DNA of 64,000 nt from assembly GCA_001600615.1 (NCBI GenBank), contig BCKK01000002.1, forward strand, positions 3,130,809 to 3,194,808. The letters run 5' to 3'. The notes beneath the pieces were generated by a model that saw nothing but the letters and a program-made list of their open reading frames with translations, was not told the DNA's origin and did no database searches. The position numbers were made by a program, and so were the translations under genes. Source of the DNA: Dioszegia crocea (Eukaryota > Basidiomycota > Tremellomycetes > Tremellales > Bulleribasidiaceae). How positions within the stretch are numbered: the stretch's first letter is position 1; every line of letters begins with the position of its first letter. Positions 13,001-24,117 of this stretch are shown one piece after another.

Positions 13001-13313
13001 CGCCTACAACCCCAATTCGGCCTACCCCGCTCCTCCCCCTCCTCAACCCACACGGCAGACTTCATCGACATATTACCCCGCTGCTCCTCCACCCCAATCA
13101 TATGCCCCTCCTCCAGTTCAGGCTCCGACGCAGCATAGCTACCCCTCGCATCCCCCGCCTGGGCAGGCGGGCTATTCAGCTTATCCACCTCAACAGCCAC
13201 AGCAGTATCCCAGTCAACCGCCGCCGGGCGGTCCGGGGTATTCGGGCTATACGAGCCCACCGCCCACCCAGCCGCAAGAGAGGTATGGCCAAGGCGGGTA
13301 TGGATATAGGTAA
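10054..13313 (+). CDS. BRO1: BRO1/ALIX-family vacuolar sorting protein
   Basis: ESCRT-associated adaptor that binds Snf7 and recruits the deubiquitinase Doa4 at endosomes; in fungi also linked to the Rim101 pH pathway through its relative Rim20. Exons: 10054-10240, 10290-11575, 11621-12028, 12087-13313; about 1035 aa. The N-terminal BRO1 domain (residues about 1-390) includes YGEDPKNYTEECAVLQRCRQ and LLELRFAEIKVTFPWNDAF. A helical V-domain region follows to about residue 790. The tail is very rich in Pro/Tyr/Gln (PPPPPPQP, SYPAYNP), as in ALIX and Bro1. Two bases in the tail (12865 and 12869) are reported as N within a C-rich run, so two residues are undetermined and the local frame depends on the run length. 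The long Pro/Tyr tail favours Bro1 over Rim20. Confidence 0.93.
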
Positions 13314-14037
13314 TGTTTGGAATATGGCGGAGAAAGAGGAGGTTGTATCAAGATGATTGTATCTGAACTAATGAGGTGATTGGTTGGCTAATCTCACTTA
13401 AGGGTGCCACCTCCTGCGCTCTAATGTCCTCAGCCTTTGCTTCGGTGCGCCTCAGTCGGGCTCGGTATACCCGTATGGAGAGGATCGAAATTGAACTTCG
13501 CAGGCTTGCGTTGCAGCCGATCACCTCAAAGCCATCCTTTGGACATCCGAGCTCGGATCCGGCTGCCCAAAGGACCTTTGAGAATGCGACCCACCTTTCG
13601 GCAGGCTGCTTTAACCCTGTCAGCACATCATGTCCCGCGCTAGCTACTGACCCCGGCCCAGCCTTTCGTTCTCCATTCACCCCCCTTCACCCGTCTTTCG
13701 AACGGCAGGAGGCCCACGCTTTGGGTTCTGACCCATGCTGTACCGACCTCCTAACTGCTCATCCCAACGGGACCCTTTGCTTGATCGTCTATAGAGAAGC
13801 CCAAGCGGGGCCAAGGGGTGCGGCAGGGGATATAAGGGGCAAGCTCGGTGGATCCCCCGTACCCCTTTTCCTTTGTTCTGTTTATACAAAGTTGGTCCAA
13901 GCCAAATATCAGAAAGGCATACTTATCTTATCGATTACCCAACACACGTCTCATTCCCGTCCACCATCATCCGTATCATCTCACTGTACCAATCTCACAT
14001 TCTCCAATCCTTGTCGATACCGCTCGCTTACTAGCCG
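13314..14037. other. Intergenic region and promoter of the HMG-box gene
   Basis: 724 bases. Contains the BRO1 3' UTR, then the promoter and pyrimidine-rich leader of the HMG-box gene. A TATAAG element sits at 13831-13836, about 200 bases before the ATG at 14038. An open plus-strand frame here (from 13376) runs into the next gene out of frame and looks non-coding. Confidence 0.5.
13831..13836 (+). promoter_or_regulatory. TATA-like element upstream of the HMG-box gene
   Basis: TATAAG in a G-rich context (GGGGATATAAGGGGC), about 200 bases upstream of the chosen ATG at 14038. The spacing would fit a TATA box plus a leader of roughly 150 bases. Confidence 0.4.
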
Positions 14038-16120
14038 ATGGACTGTAGCACTACGGCGCCAAACTCTTTGCCACAAGCCAGTAAGTCCCAAGTTTGGACC
14101 GAAGTACCATCGCTGATCCACACAGATTACTTCCGCCTTGTTCCCCCTACCCCTTCTCAGGCAACACAACCTATCACAGTGATGCGCCACACCTCGACAT
14201 ATCAGCCCTTACCCCCTGCCCAATCCCAAATCACCGTCAATCCCAAAATCCTTCCTGGTCCCCGACCAATCTCTGCCCCACACCTCCACCCAGCCCCCAT
14301 CTTGCCCTCATGGCGCTCTCAGCGGTCCGCCTCTATCAGCTCGACTGCCTCTGGCCATTCGGCCGTCGGCGGCTCGTGGTCCAGCGCGAGCGGCAGTGCG
14401 CACGGCGAGAACGACGCCGACCCGTCTGATCCGGAGGGTATGGGAGCGACAATGGGTCAAATGATATTTGGGACGGGTCAGGCGCCGCGGGTTGGGGCGA
14501 GGCGTACATTGGGTAGGGCAGCGACGCTGAGCATTGATCCAAATCTTGTTCGTCCGAGACCTGGAATGCTCGGCGGAGGTGGCGGAGGATCGTCGACTGC
14601 TAAGCCAAAGTCCGCGCAGGCGGATGAAGAGATGCCGACTGCAAAGCCCAAGAAGCGAGGTGGTGATAAGGTCAAGGCGAGCCCCAAGGCGAAGAAAGTC
14701 AGCCATGCGAGAAAAGTAAGTCTAGGTCGATTGGTTGGAGTGGGACTAAAGCTGATGAAATCTAGCTCAACGCCGATCACATCCCTCGACCCCGAAACGC
14801 CTTTATACTCTTCAGGAAGCATGTCGTAGATGCTAAGCTGATCCCCGCATCAGTGGAGATTAGACATCAGAATGTCAGTGTGATTGTCGCCAAGATGTGG
14901 GCGGATGCGCCCGTGGAGCAGAAGGAAAGATTTGCGGAATTGGCGAAAGTCGAGAAGGAAGATCATCTGAAGAAGTACGTTTGTCCTCACCGGACCGTGA
15001 TTGGGGAAAGATGCTGATGGGCAGATATCCCGGATACAGATATCAGCCAGTGTATAGACGTACGAATGTCATTCGACGCCGAGTAAGGAAGGATGAGGCA
15101 GACGAGGAGAAGTGTAATAACGTCGCGGCGCTTTTGTTGAAGGGGACTTCTGGCGTGGAGCTGGAGGAGGAAATTAAGGACATGCAACAACCTCCAACTA
15201 CCAAAGGCGCCAAGTGAGTTTCTGTATTGAAAGACTTGGTCAGTGTCAGGCTGACTTATCAGATCCCGGAAGACGAGCGCCGCCAATGAGTTATCTAAAG
15301 GTGCACTCCGGGCACTCCGAGCTCAAGCGCGCCAACAATCCCTCTCTGACCAATCCGACACCCACTCCCAGTCCGTCGACTCGTGCGGCGGGTCGCCTGA
15401 CTCAGACCTCAACGTCAATGGGGCCAGTCACGATTTCCACAGTCGTCGAAGCAGTATTGCATCTGATTTGGAATTTGGCCTGGGGCTGGACGGGAAGTAT
15501 GACCTCGGACTCGCCCCTTCGGGTTTCCATCCGGGCCAATTGGCGCAGGATGGGTATACGTTCGGTATGGCGCCGCAGGGACAGGGTCTTCTGGCCGGGG
15601 GGATGTTACCTCAATATACTGTTAATGCGGGTTGGGCACCGGGATTGCAGCAACAGACGTGGGCTTATCCGGATCAGAACCAAGGTGGCTGTAAGTGTTT
15701 TTACGAATTCATCTGGTGCATGGCTGACTCTTAGTAATGCCTATCAACGACTTTACGTACCAACAACCCACCCACATGGACCCATTCTTCAACTACGATC
15801 AAGCCCTCCCATTCTCCCCTACCGCCCACCAATTCGAACAGCCCTTCGCCTATCCCAACACCAGCTCTGTCCAAACCCACTCATACACCAACCCCACTCT
15901 CGATCCGAGTACGATGTACGGGGCGGACAGGCCAGTATACGCTGAGCCCTACCAACAGCAGCAACAGCCCGGCGGGATGACGCTCGCTCCCTATGCGCCT
16001 CAGTCGGCGAAATGGGATGCCGGTTTCCATCCTGGGGCCGAAGGACTGCCGTTTGACGAAGCGCTACTTGGCGATTTCGGGGCTGCTCTCATGCAGGCTG
16101 AAGAGGCTGGGGTGTGGTAG
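14038..16120 (+). CDS. HMG-box transcription factor (MATA_HMG type)
   Basis: Sequence-specific DNA-binding factor. Exons: 14038-14080, 14126-14715, 14766-14974, 15025-15213, 15263-15690, 15735-16120; 614 aa. The HMG box (residues about 213-300) starts HIPRPRNAFILFRKHV and ends KKYPGYRYQPVYRR, the layout of fungal mating-type-like HMG factors (Mat2, Prf1, Ste11 class) rather than the abundant HMGB class. The N-terminus is Ser/Pro/Gly-rich with a Lys-rich segment just before the box (KPKKRGGDKVK); the C-terminal half is Gln/Tyr/Pro-rich and acidic, as in activation domains. Which mating or stress regulator it represents cannot be decided from the sequence alone. Confidence 0.85.
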
Positions 16121-16388
16121 ATCGTCGCAACTTCTGTTGTAATAGTACCATACATGCACGATGCGATGAGACAGTACTCGTACAAGCTGTCATTGCCTCC
16201 TTGCCCGGGCGTGCCTAATCGGGCGAACGTGCCGAGCCTATTGCCGATAATCGGCCATCGGGCATGGGGCCGGCCCAAGTCCAGGCTCCACAGCCTTCCA
16301 CGTCCGAAATTTGTATGCGCACCATCTTCTCTATATATTGACCCCCCCTCATTCCTTTGTGCATATTTACCCGTTCTATTCAGTCATC

Positions 16389-17259
16389 ATGCAGTCCAAG
16401 CTCGCCGCTTCTATCCCGTTCACTTTGCCCGCCAACTACCCTCTCGTGGGTGTCGGACTCAGCGCCTTGATGGTTCTGAACGTGAGTCTCTGCCTCTCTT
16501 CTCTACCCAAACAGTTCCTGACGACGTCCTTCAGATCTGGCAGAGCTCCCGAGTCGGCGCCGCACGCAAGATGGCGGGCGTTAGCTACCCCACCATGCTC
16601 GTCACCGAGGCTGAGGCCAAGGCGGACAAGAAGAAGTTCATCTACAACTGCGTCCAGCGCGCTCACGGTAACACCCTCGAGCTCATGCCTTTCCTCCTAT
16701 CCTTGACTGGATTTGTCGGTAAGTGCAATCTCTCTTTAGTGTCGCATCGCAGAAGTAGGCCGGAAGGATGGAATGTTGGAATGAGTCATCGGGCCCACAA
16801 AAGATCGCCCTGATCTATCTGACCCGCTCGATCCCGTCCTTGTGCTGACGGACTAGGTCTCTTCAACCCCGTCGTTGCCACCTCTTCCGCACTGGCCGTC
16901 GTCCTCGGCAGGATCTTCTACACTGTGAGCTTGAATTCGAGCTATTCGGCCGATGGCATGATCACTGATTACTGCAGGTCCAGTACAGCTCCGGTGCACC
17001 CGAGAAGAGGGTATGTGGGGTTCCTGTTTTTCCCACTCATCGCTTGACATATTTCACCTCATACACAAGCCCTGCGGCATGACTGGCGGAAGCTGACTGC
17101 TCAGACCAAGGGCCTTGCTCTCGTCCAGTACCCTGGTCTCTTGAGTAGGTTGCCTTTCTGCCTGTTCCAGACTCTGGATTGCCGGCTGATGATGCAGCTC
17201 TTCTCTTTGGTACCATGTACTACTCGACTACCGCGTCGATCAAGTACTACACTGCTTAA
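16389..17259 (+). CDS. Microsomal glutathione S-transferase 3-like (MAPEG)
   Basis: Small integral membrane enzyme of the MAPEG superfamily, which conjugates glutathione to or reduces lipid peroxides in the ER membrane. Exons: 16389-16481, 16535-16718, 16857-16924, 16978-17010, 17105-17144, 17198-17259; 159 aa, the usual size. The MAPEG core is visible: YNCVQRAHGNTLELMPFLL (the Arg-Ala-His-x-Asn-x-x-Glu motif) and, after the next splice, LFNPVVATSSALAVVLGRIFYTVQYSS. Four hydrophobic segments are evident. A TATATAT run at about 16332 lies 50-60 bases before the ATG. The last exon is assigned by phase; the C-terminus (SIKYYTA) is short. Confidence 0.9.
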
Positions 17260-17927
17260 GCATAGACACCACCCGGATTAAGAAGCTCGTACGGGTCACA
17301 GTGCGGGCTTATCTCCGTAGTCACCCCGTAGTAAAGTCAGTACCAGCGCATGCAATCGTGCACTGTCTGCCTGCTCCGTTGACTCCGTCTGAGCTCAATG
17401 GGTTTCCGTTATCAATCAACCTAGCATGCTGGACACGACTTCTCCAGGGCTAAGACTGTCAAGGTGGGCATTCATACTTCAGAATCAGGTCCCAATGCAA
17501 AGCCACAAAACCAGCACCTAAAGGCTGAGATATAAGTATAAAGCCTACTAGGCTTGCCTTATCCAATGCGGAATCTCGATGAGTCTCGATGCTGTGTGAG
17601 CTGTCGATGCAAAGTTATAGTTTCAGGATCGATGTGATGCCATGATGTGCCATGGGGTGGGCGACTGTTTTGTTTGTTTACGTCGTGTACGTAATTTCAG
17701 GCACGCGCCAAAAGTAGCTAGCACCGTCATCCCTACCCTCACCTACACACATGCGTCCACTCCTTCCCCTTCCCCTCCTTCCTCTCTTCGTCCTTCTCCT
17801 TTTTCAGTACTCCTCTGCTTTCTATTGCTTCGGTCACGCAGTCTTCGCGTTGGTATCATTGTTCGATCATTCACGCCTGCTCTATTTCTTCGATTTATAC
17901 CCTCGGTCTCATTTCAGCCCTGCAGCT
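17260..17927. other. Intergenic region and WEE1 leader
   Basis: 668 bases. It holds the 3' UTR of the MAPEG gene, the WEE1 promoter and a long pyrimidine-rich leader with upstream ATGs (17642 and 17751). The 17751 ATG is in frame with WEE1 but would add a very hydrophobic, signal-like sequence that makes no sense for a nuclear kinase. Confidence 0.5.
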
Positions 17928-20900
17928 ATGTCTCCCCCTCTTTGCGCTACGACAAGCCTCCCTCCCCGGCCTCTCTCTTCGCCACTGTCCCGACCGCGAG
18001 TCGTATCAGTCAACACTCTGAACCCTCCTCCTTCGCCCAAGCGCGCACGGCAAACCCCCTCCCCATCAGCCCACGCGTCTTCCAGTGGATCCTCCGGACC
18101 CAAAATCTCATCCACCTCTTCCCTGTCTGCCATCTCGAACTCGACGCGCTCTCGCACACGCGCCACTCGTCCCACACTCGCAGATAAACGGGCAGTCACA
18201 TTCGAGCGTCATGTGACCACGAGCCCTTATTGCGGACCAGAATATTCTAACGGGGACTGCAGGCTGGCCAGGAGGCGGGAACTTTCGGTCCCTCTTGTAA
18301 GCGCGCCCCTCTCCGAGTCGTCAATGTCTCGGAGTGTCTTTGCGATAACGTATACTGATATCTCGTAGCTATCTCAGTCCTTATCCCACTTTTCTCTCAC
18401 TCATACTTCCCCACCCACGCCAAATCGCCAGCCTGGAGCATCACTCAAAATGATGTCTGAGCTATACGCGACCCAACCGGCCGACGCGACCAAGACGCCG
18501 CGCAATCACTCGCGACGACAGGACGGTAATCAGGGTCCGCCACTGCCCAGCGAGTTGTCCTACCCCTCTACCGCTCCCCTTCCTCACGCCGCTTCCTTCC
18601 TCGGCTCGCCATTCTCCTCCAAGACTGCGCGCGGGCAATACCGCTTTTCGGGGTCTGACGAGTCGCCATCCCGGACACGTAGCGGGGCTATGACGGAGCG
18701 GATTCCGCAGGGATCATTCGGGGATCAGATGGACTGGATGCATGGGAGACAGTTCTCGGGTATCGATGGGGAGGTGGAAGAGGAAGGAAAGGAGGAGTTG
18801 AGCCCTGTCCCGGCTGCGCGCCAGCAGCGGGTCCGCAGAGACACTTCCGGCTCGTCGTCATCTACAACGTCGATGGACGACTACAGCTGTAGCGGGACAA
18901 GTTCTGCCTCTCTCCTCTCGCTGGGGAGGAGCTCGGATGAACATCGGGTCCGACCGGGTGTGTTGATCTGGGGAGAGCAGAACATCGAGGAGGAGGCACG
19001 TCCCGCAACGCCACGACACAAGCTATTCGTTCCCACTTCCGACAGCGATGATGCTTTGCAAATATCGCTGGGACCCAAGCCCAAGAAGGCCACTCCATCC
19101 CCCGTGCAATCTGCGAGCAAGGGCAGACTCCCGCACATCTCCCCCTTGCAACAATTCATCAATCGGTCTGCATCTACCCGGTCTGTCACTCCTCCCGATT
19201 CCGCCGTGCCTGCCAAATCCCGTAAATCCCCCTTCGCAAATTTCATGCCCCGACTCCTGTCGGTCCGACGGCCTACTCTTTCTCGCACAAACAGTCTGGC
19301 AGTGTCGGTCCAAAGCATCGAGGACGAGGCGGAAGCGACGGATACGGAAGATGCCAGCTCGCCGTGCAATCGATCACTCCACCCATCGACCTCTACGGTA
19401 TGCGACTCTCCTACTGCACGTGTCGGTCAGCAAGCTACGTTAGTTGGGCTGGGCATCAGCTCAGCTGACAAGGCCAACTCGTCCTTCTCTTCCGAGTCCA
19501 GTATCGAGATTGCTTCCCCGTCGAAACCACCCTCTGGTCTAAACTCGCGTACCCACCTTTCTACCCTCATCCTCAGTCCCGGTCCGCTTCCTCGGCCCAC
19601 CTCTTCCAGGCGGAAAACAGTAGCTGCTGTGGATCTACTACCGAACGATAAGCCATCGACCACGACCACGGAGCGGGCAAAAGCGTTCCGACCCCTTCTG
19701 CGTCGGGGAATCACCGAACCCCGCATGGTGCCTGGTATGAGCGCTAAGCTGCTCGGTCCCGACTCTGCTCACACACCCCCTTCGACTCTCTTCAACGATA
19801 CCAAACCCTCTCCTGCAGCTTTCGCCTCTACCGGGCTAGTCAAGAAGAAATCGGCTCTTCCTATCCTACAAATCCCAAAATTCGGCTTGAAATCCTCCCC
19901 AGCTGGAAGTGTCTCGAGCGCGACCACTTCGAGTCTGCCTTCGAGGGGTCATCGGACCGGGCCGAGCATTGATACCATCTCATCTGGCAAAGCCTCTGGT
20001 CAGATTGGCCATGGGGCTCCACCCACGGGCCAGGCTGTACCGCGCAGTCGGGGATTGAGGCGGAAGACTAGTACCATGTTCACTGCGAGCGGAAGCTTTG
20101 GGGACAGCAAAGCATTCAGTCCGGTGACGCCTACCAAGCCTGTGCTGCACAGTGAGTCTAGCAGTAATCACATGCCGAATTTCCACTGACTTCCAGTCAC
20201 CCCGCTCAGCAATGGCGTGCACACTCCCATACCAGCAACCCCGACCAGCTACTACCCCTTCGCCTCCTCTGCCTCCATCCTGAGCATCTCAACTCCCACC
20301 TCGACCTTGACACCAGGCACCTCCCCCACCGAAGTCGTGCACCCAGGCCAAGCCCTCCCAGCCAGGTTGATGCGAGAGCACAAGGGACCGGTAGCTCGAG
20401 CGTCCAACCCCATGCTCGCAGCGGCGTATCGAGCCGACGCTACGTATGAACCAGTACCCGCCCAGAGCCCGGCAACCCAAAACAGGCTGGACAGAGATTT
20501 CGTACTGGTGCAGAGCCTCGGTGCCGGCGCGTTTAGCCAAGTCTGGAAAGTAAGGGACAAGAAGGAGGGTAAATTGTGGGCTGTCAAGGCGGGTAAACCA
20601 TACACGGGGGTGAAGAGCCGGTGAGTACACCTGTTCAGAATGTCCAAGCTCAAAGCTGATGTCATGTAGCCTTCGTCAGCTTGAAGAAGTCTCCATCTTG
20701 CACTCTCTTACACTTGACTCCAATCCCCACATTATCCAATTCGCCGACTCCTGGGAACACCGAAACCGCCTTTACCTCCGCACCGAGCTTGCCGAGTGTG
20801 GCGATCTGTCGCGCTTCCTCAACGCTCTGGGCGATACCGGCGGCCTGGGCGAGATTCGATGCTGGAAACTCCTTGCCGAGCTCTCTGACGCATTGAAGCA

Positions 20901-21594
20901 TGTCCACTCACACAATATCCTCCATCTCGACCTCAAACCCTCCAACGTCCTCATCACTCGGTCCGGTTCTTTGAAGTTAGCGGACTTCGGTATGTCTACG
21001 ATATCGGACTTGTCTGGCCGAGCGGCCGATCTCAGCCCAGCTTTACCTGTACTGGGCGTGGATGGCGAATTTGTCTGGTCAGACTCGTCAGCAGAGGCTG
21101 AGGTGGTCAAGCAGGGATCAGAACGGCGGATTGAGACTGTGCCGAGTCCAATTGTGGATCGGGAGGTGGAAGGAGATAGGGAATACCTCTGCCCAGAAGC
21201 GCTGGAAGATGGGTCGATCGGGCGCGAGGCCGACGTCTTCAGTCTAGGCATCATGCTTCTTGAGGCTGTACTCAATGTCGTCTTGCCCTCGAATGGCGAC
21301 GGGTGGGTGAAATTGAGAACCGACGACTTTACCGATTTGGCCGAGCACTACATCCCTAGGCAAAAAGGGGATGTTCGGCAGGTCACAGAAGAGGGCGTGC
21401 CAGTCATCAGCGAGCGCATGCTTGAGGTGATTCGGGGGATGATGCGGGCAGATCGAGTGGACAGGTGGAGGCTGGCCGATGTAATGCGGTTGGGAGAGAT
21501 GGAGCGGGTGAAGACTGCTATGGAGGATAGGCGTCTAGGCGCGGCATGTGTAGATGAGGATACGGAGATGATGGGTGTCATCCTCTCGCATTAG
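17928..21594 (+). CDS. WEE1: Wee1/Swe1 mitosis-inhibitor protein kinase
   Basis: Phosphorylates the inhibitory tyrosine of Cdk1 and delays mitosis. Exons: 17928-18296, 18369-20151, 20197-20620, 20670-21594; 1166 aa. About 800 N-terminal residues are Ser/Pro-rich and disordered with many SP/TP sites (SPKRARQTPSPS), as in Wee1 regulatory regions. The kinase domain (about 815-1130) has the Gly loop GAGAFSQVWKV, the Lys in WAVKAG, the catalytic loop HLDLKPSNVLI and DFG in LADFGMST, and Wee1-like EGDREYLCPEAL. Between DFG and the CPEAL segment there is an inserted acidic/Ser-rich loop of roughly 60 residues, longer than usual. The start at 17928 was preferred because the sequence becomes polar and proline-directed there. 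It converges on the M24 gene with 137 bp between stops. Confidence 0.92.
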
Positions 21595-21731
21595 AATAGA
21601 TGCGGGGAAGAAAAAGTACATTTTAGATAATATACAGAAGAAGCATTGTAGCTATAAGATTCGCATGTCGTAGAGCCTTACGCTGAGAATCCACCCCAAA
21701 ATATGCAAAAGAACGAAGCAGGACCACCGTT

Positions 21732-23408
21732 CTAGACCTCTCCCCAACTCCTCACTGGACCGCTTAACCACCTCCCGCCCAACTTGCCATTGGAGTCTTG
21801 CGTAACAACGAAGCAATCTTCCAGCCGGACTCCGACGCCTTCGCCTTGACCATCGACCCGAGGGAGGTAGACTCCTGGTTCGAGGCTGAAGACATGGCCC
21901 GCTCGTACGAGCCCGGCGCCCTGAGGACCTTGGACGACGTAGGGGGATTCATGGCCCTCGAGCCCTATTCCATGGCCCAGCCTGTGGGTAAAGACAGAGT
22001 AGTCGACATCGGACTGGGATGTGTTGGAAGGGGGAAAGGCGGTTGAGACGACCTGTCGAGCCGAGGCGTCCAGCTCGGCAAATGTGGGATCTTGGGATTT
22101 GAGGAGAAGGTCGTATGGCGCCATTTGGGCTCGACGGACAGTTTCCCAGATACGGAGATGGTGGTTGGAGATCTGGGATTTGGGGAGGGCGAACGTCTGT
22201 ATATTAGCATGAGAAAATAAGAGAAAAATGATCACTGGGAGTACTCACCCTGGTAATGTCCGCAACGTACCCGCCCCACTTTCCGCCGGCATCAATGAGG
22301 ATTAGATCGTTCTTGGTCAATTTGCGGTCGGTCCCTGATCCGTGAGGGAGTGCAGCATTTTCTGAGAACGGCGTCAGCGAATTCGGGCATCATGGAGAAG
22401 CCGATACTCACCTCCGAATAAGACCAACCCGTCTCCGTCCTTCAGCCCAACGGCCAGCATTTCTTCTCGCAAGATCTCGCCAGTGCGGGACTCGGTCATC
22501 CCGAATCGCATCTTGGAGCGTGTCTTGCGGATAGCGTGAAGTGTTAGCTGCATGTGTCAGCCTGAGGATCTCCCGCCTGACTGGTCTGCACAACTCACTT
22601 GATTTGCACAATGCAAGAGCCCAATCTCCCGCTCATCCTTCCGCTCCCTCACTGCAGCCACTTCGGCCCCCAACTCCTCTCCAGCCCTCACTGCAGCTTC
22701 CCCGACTGTCTGCCTGATCCCAGCAGCGACGAATTCTCGTACTCGTCCATCAAGCACCACGGCGTGCTGCCGACCCAACGCTTGTTCGAGCACGACGTAC
22801 GGTGACTCGTGCTCTTGCCAGCTGACCCATTTGACATGATCTTTGATCTGGTCGGGCAATGGGAGTAGCTGAGCGCGGAGCTTTTCGAACTCTGGAGTGA
22901 GGAACGTGATCTCCACCGACGAGTTGGAGTTAGCCGAGGATGCAGAATGGGAGATGGCGATGAGGAATGGTCGTTCAGAGAGGTGCCAGTCGGCTGACGA
23001 GAATGCGCCGGTGTAGTAAAACGCTGAGGGTCCGGGTTCAGCGATCCAGACCGGCGAGTCGTGGGATTGGGAAGTGGAGGACGACCGTTCGAGGATGGCT
23101 GACAGGGATGATAGGCGGGAGGTGTAAGTGATGGCGGTTGGAGATAACTGCTGGTGACATTGGTGTAGCAAGTGCTTGTGACTGGCGGCCGTTTGGCTAG
23201 CTAAGTTCCTCGCTCGGGAGTCGCGCCAGACAAAAGTCATCCATCCTAAGGCATACAGCCAGAATAGTGCTCGGAACCATAGCGGTGGGGGTTTGTTCGC
23301 GTCAAGACCCCAGTACGCCGCACTCGAGATCCCATGTTCCTTGGGCTGCTCCCTCTTTTCGTCCGAAGTAGCCACCGCACAGGTCGGCAGGACGGGCGCG
23401 GCACCCAT
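21732..23408 (-). CDS. Membrane-anchored M24 metallopeptidase (Xaa-Pro peptidase-like)
   Basis: Probable prolidase or aminopeptidase P-type di-metal peptidase. Exons: 22599-23408, 22412-22547, 22249-22361, 21732-22196; 507 aa. The pita-bread domain keeps all five metal ligands: D339 (LILIDAGG), D350 (YVADITR), H428 (HRLGHGIGLEGHE), E459 (SLEPGVY) and E479 (RLEDCFVV). The creatinase-like N-terminal domain precedes it. A single hydrophobic segment near residues 44-62 (FRALFWLYALGWMTFVW) follows a polar N-terminus, so it is likely a type II membrane protein with the catalytic part on the lumenal or outer side. An ATG farther upstream (23549) would add an uncharged, Trp/Phe-rich leader and was not chosen. 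It is distinct from the cytosolic-type aminopeptidase P at 32778-35559. Confidence 0.88.
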
Positions 23409-24117
23409 TATGATTGTTAAGCGGTGAGGGATGGAAGATGTGATTGGAAGTGCGAAGTCAAAGATGAGCTGGCTGCGAAAGTGAAGAAATCGGATCTGGC
23501 GCGATGTGGTCACACGACACCACCATATGGCCACTACAGTGGTGAACATCTCTGCTAAATTGTACTCAACATCCTGTAAAGAGCTACGATATCAGAATGG
23601 CTGGACCATATCCGACTGTGACTCGGCCACGCCAGAAAGACATGCGCTAGTCGACCGAAACACTAAAGGGACTGGGGCAAAGCGAGGGACAGGTCGGCAA
23701 CACATTCCTCCTTTCACCCTGAAGAATGATGTGCAGAGTCATCCGCCCTCATCTTAGGTGGATCTGGTCCTGCTAACTACTACTTGCTCTCCTCAGGACG
23801 ACTGCCTTCAGAGTGCAACTCTGGTCGTCGCTCTGAAGCCAATCGAATATCCAAAGGACCCACATGAGCTGATCACTCCCTTACTTCGTCTGCTCACAGA
23901 TCGGCACTAAACATCTCCCAGAGAGACAAGCTTGAGCTTCTTTCCGGCCTGCTTCCCCTTCACCATGTCAATCACCAACTCTGAATCCCCTTGCGTCTCA
24001 GCTTGAAGCATGTATCAGGAGGGGCTGAAGATGGTACGTCCCTCTTCGCTCTTCTTCACCCCATCGCCTCTTCCAACCACAACATAATACATCCTCGACT
24101 ACAAACTTCTCGCTAAC
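23409..24117. promoter_or_regulatory. Divergent intergenic region, M24 peptidase / unknown gene
   Basis: 709 bases between divergent start codons, containing both promoters. Short frames such as 23506-23757 have no supporting features. No TATA-like element or repeat is evident. Confidence 0.45.

Noticed and set aside
13376..14116. Plus-strand frame of 246 aa upstream of the HMG-box gene
   Set aside because: It overlaps the first HMG exon out of frame, has no recognisable sequence and covers the probable promoter with its TATA element.
17751..17927. In-frame N-terminal extension of WEE1 starting at the 17751 ATG
   Set aside because: It would add 59 very hydrophobic residues resembling a signal peptide to a nuclear kinase; the sequence is a pyrimidine-rich leader that happens to translate into Leu/Phe/Pro.
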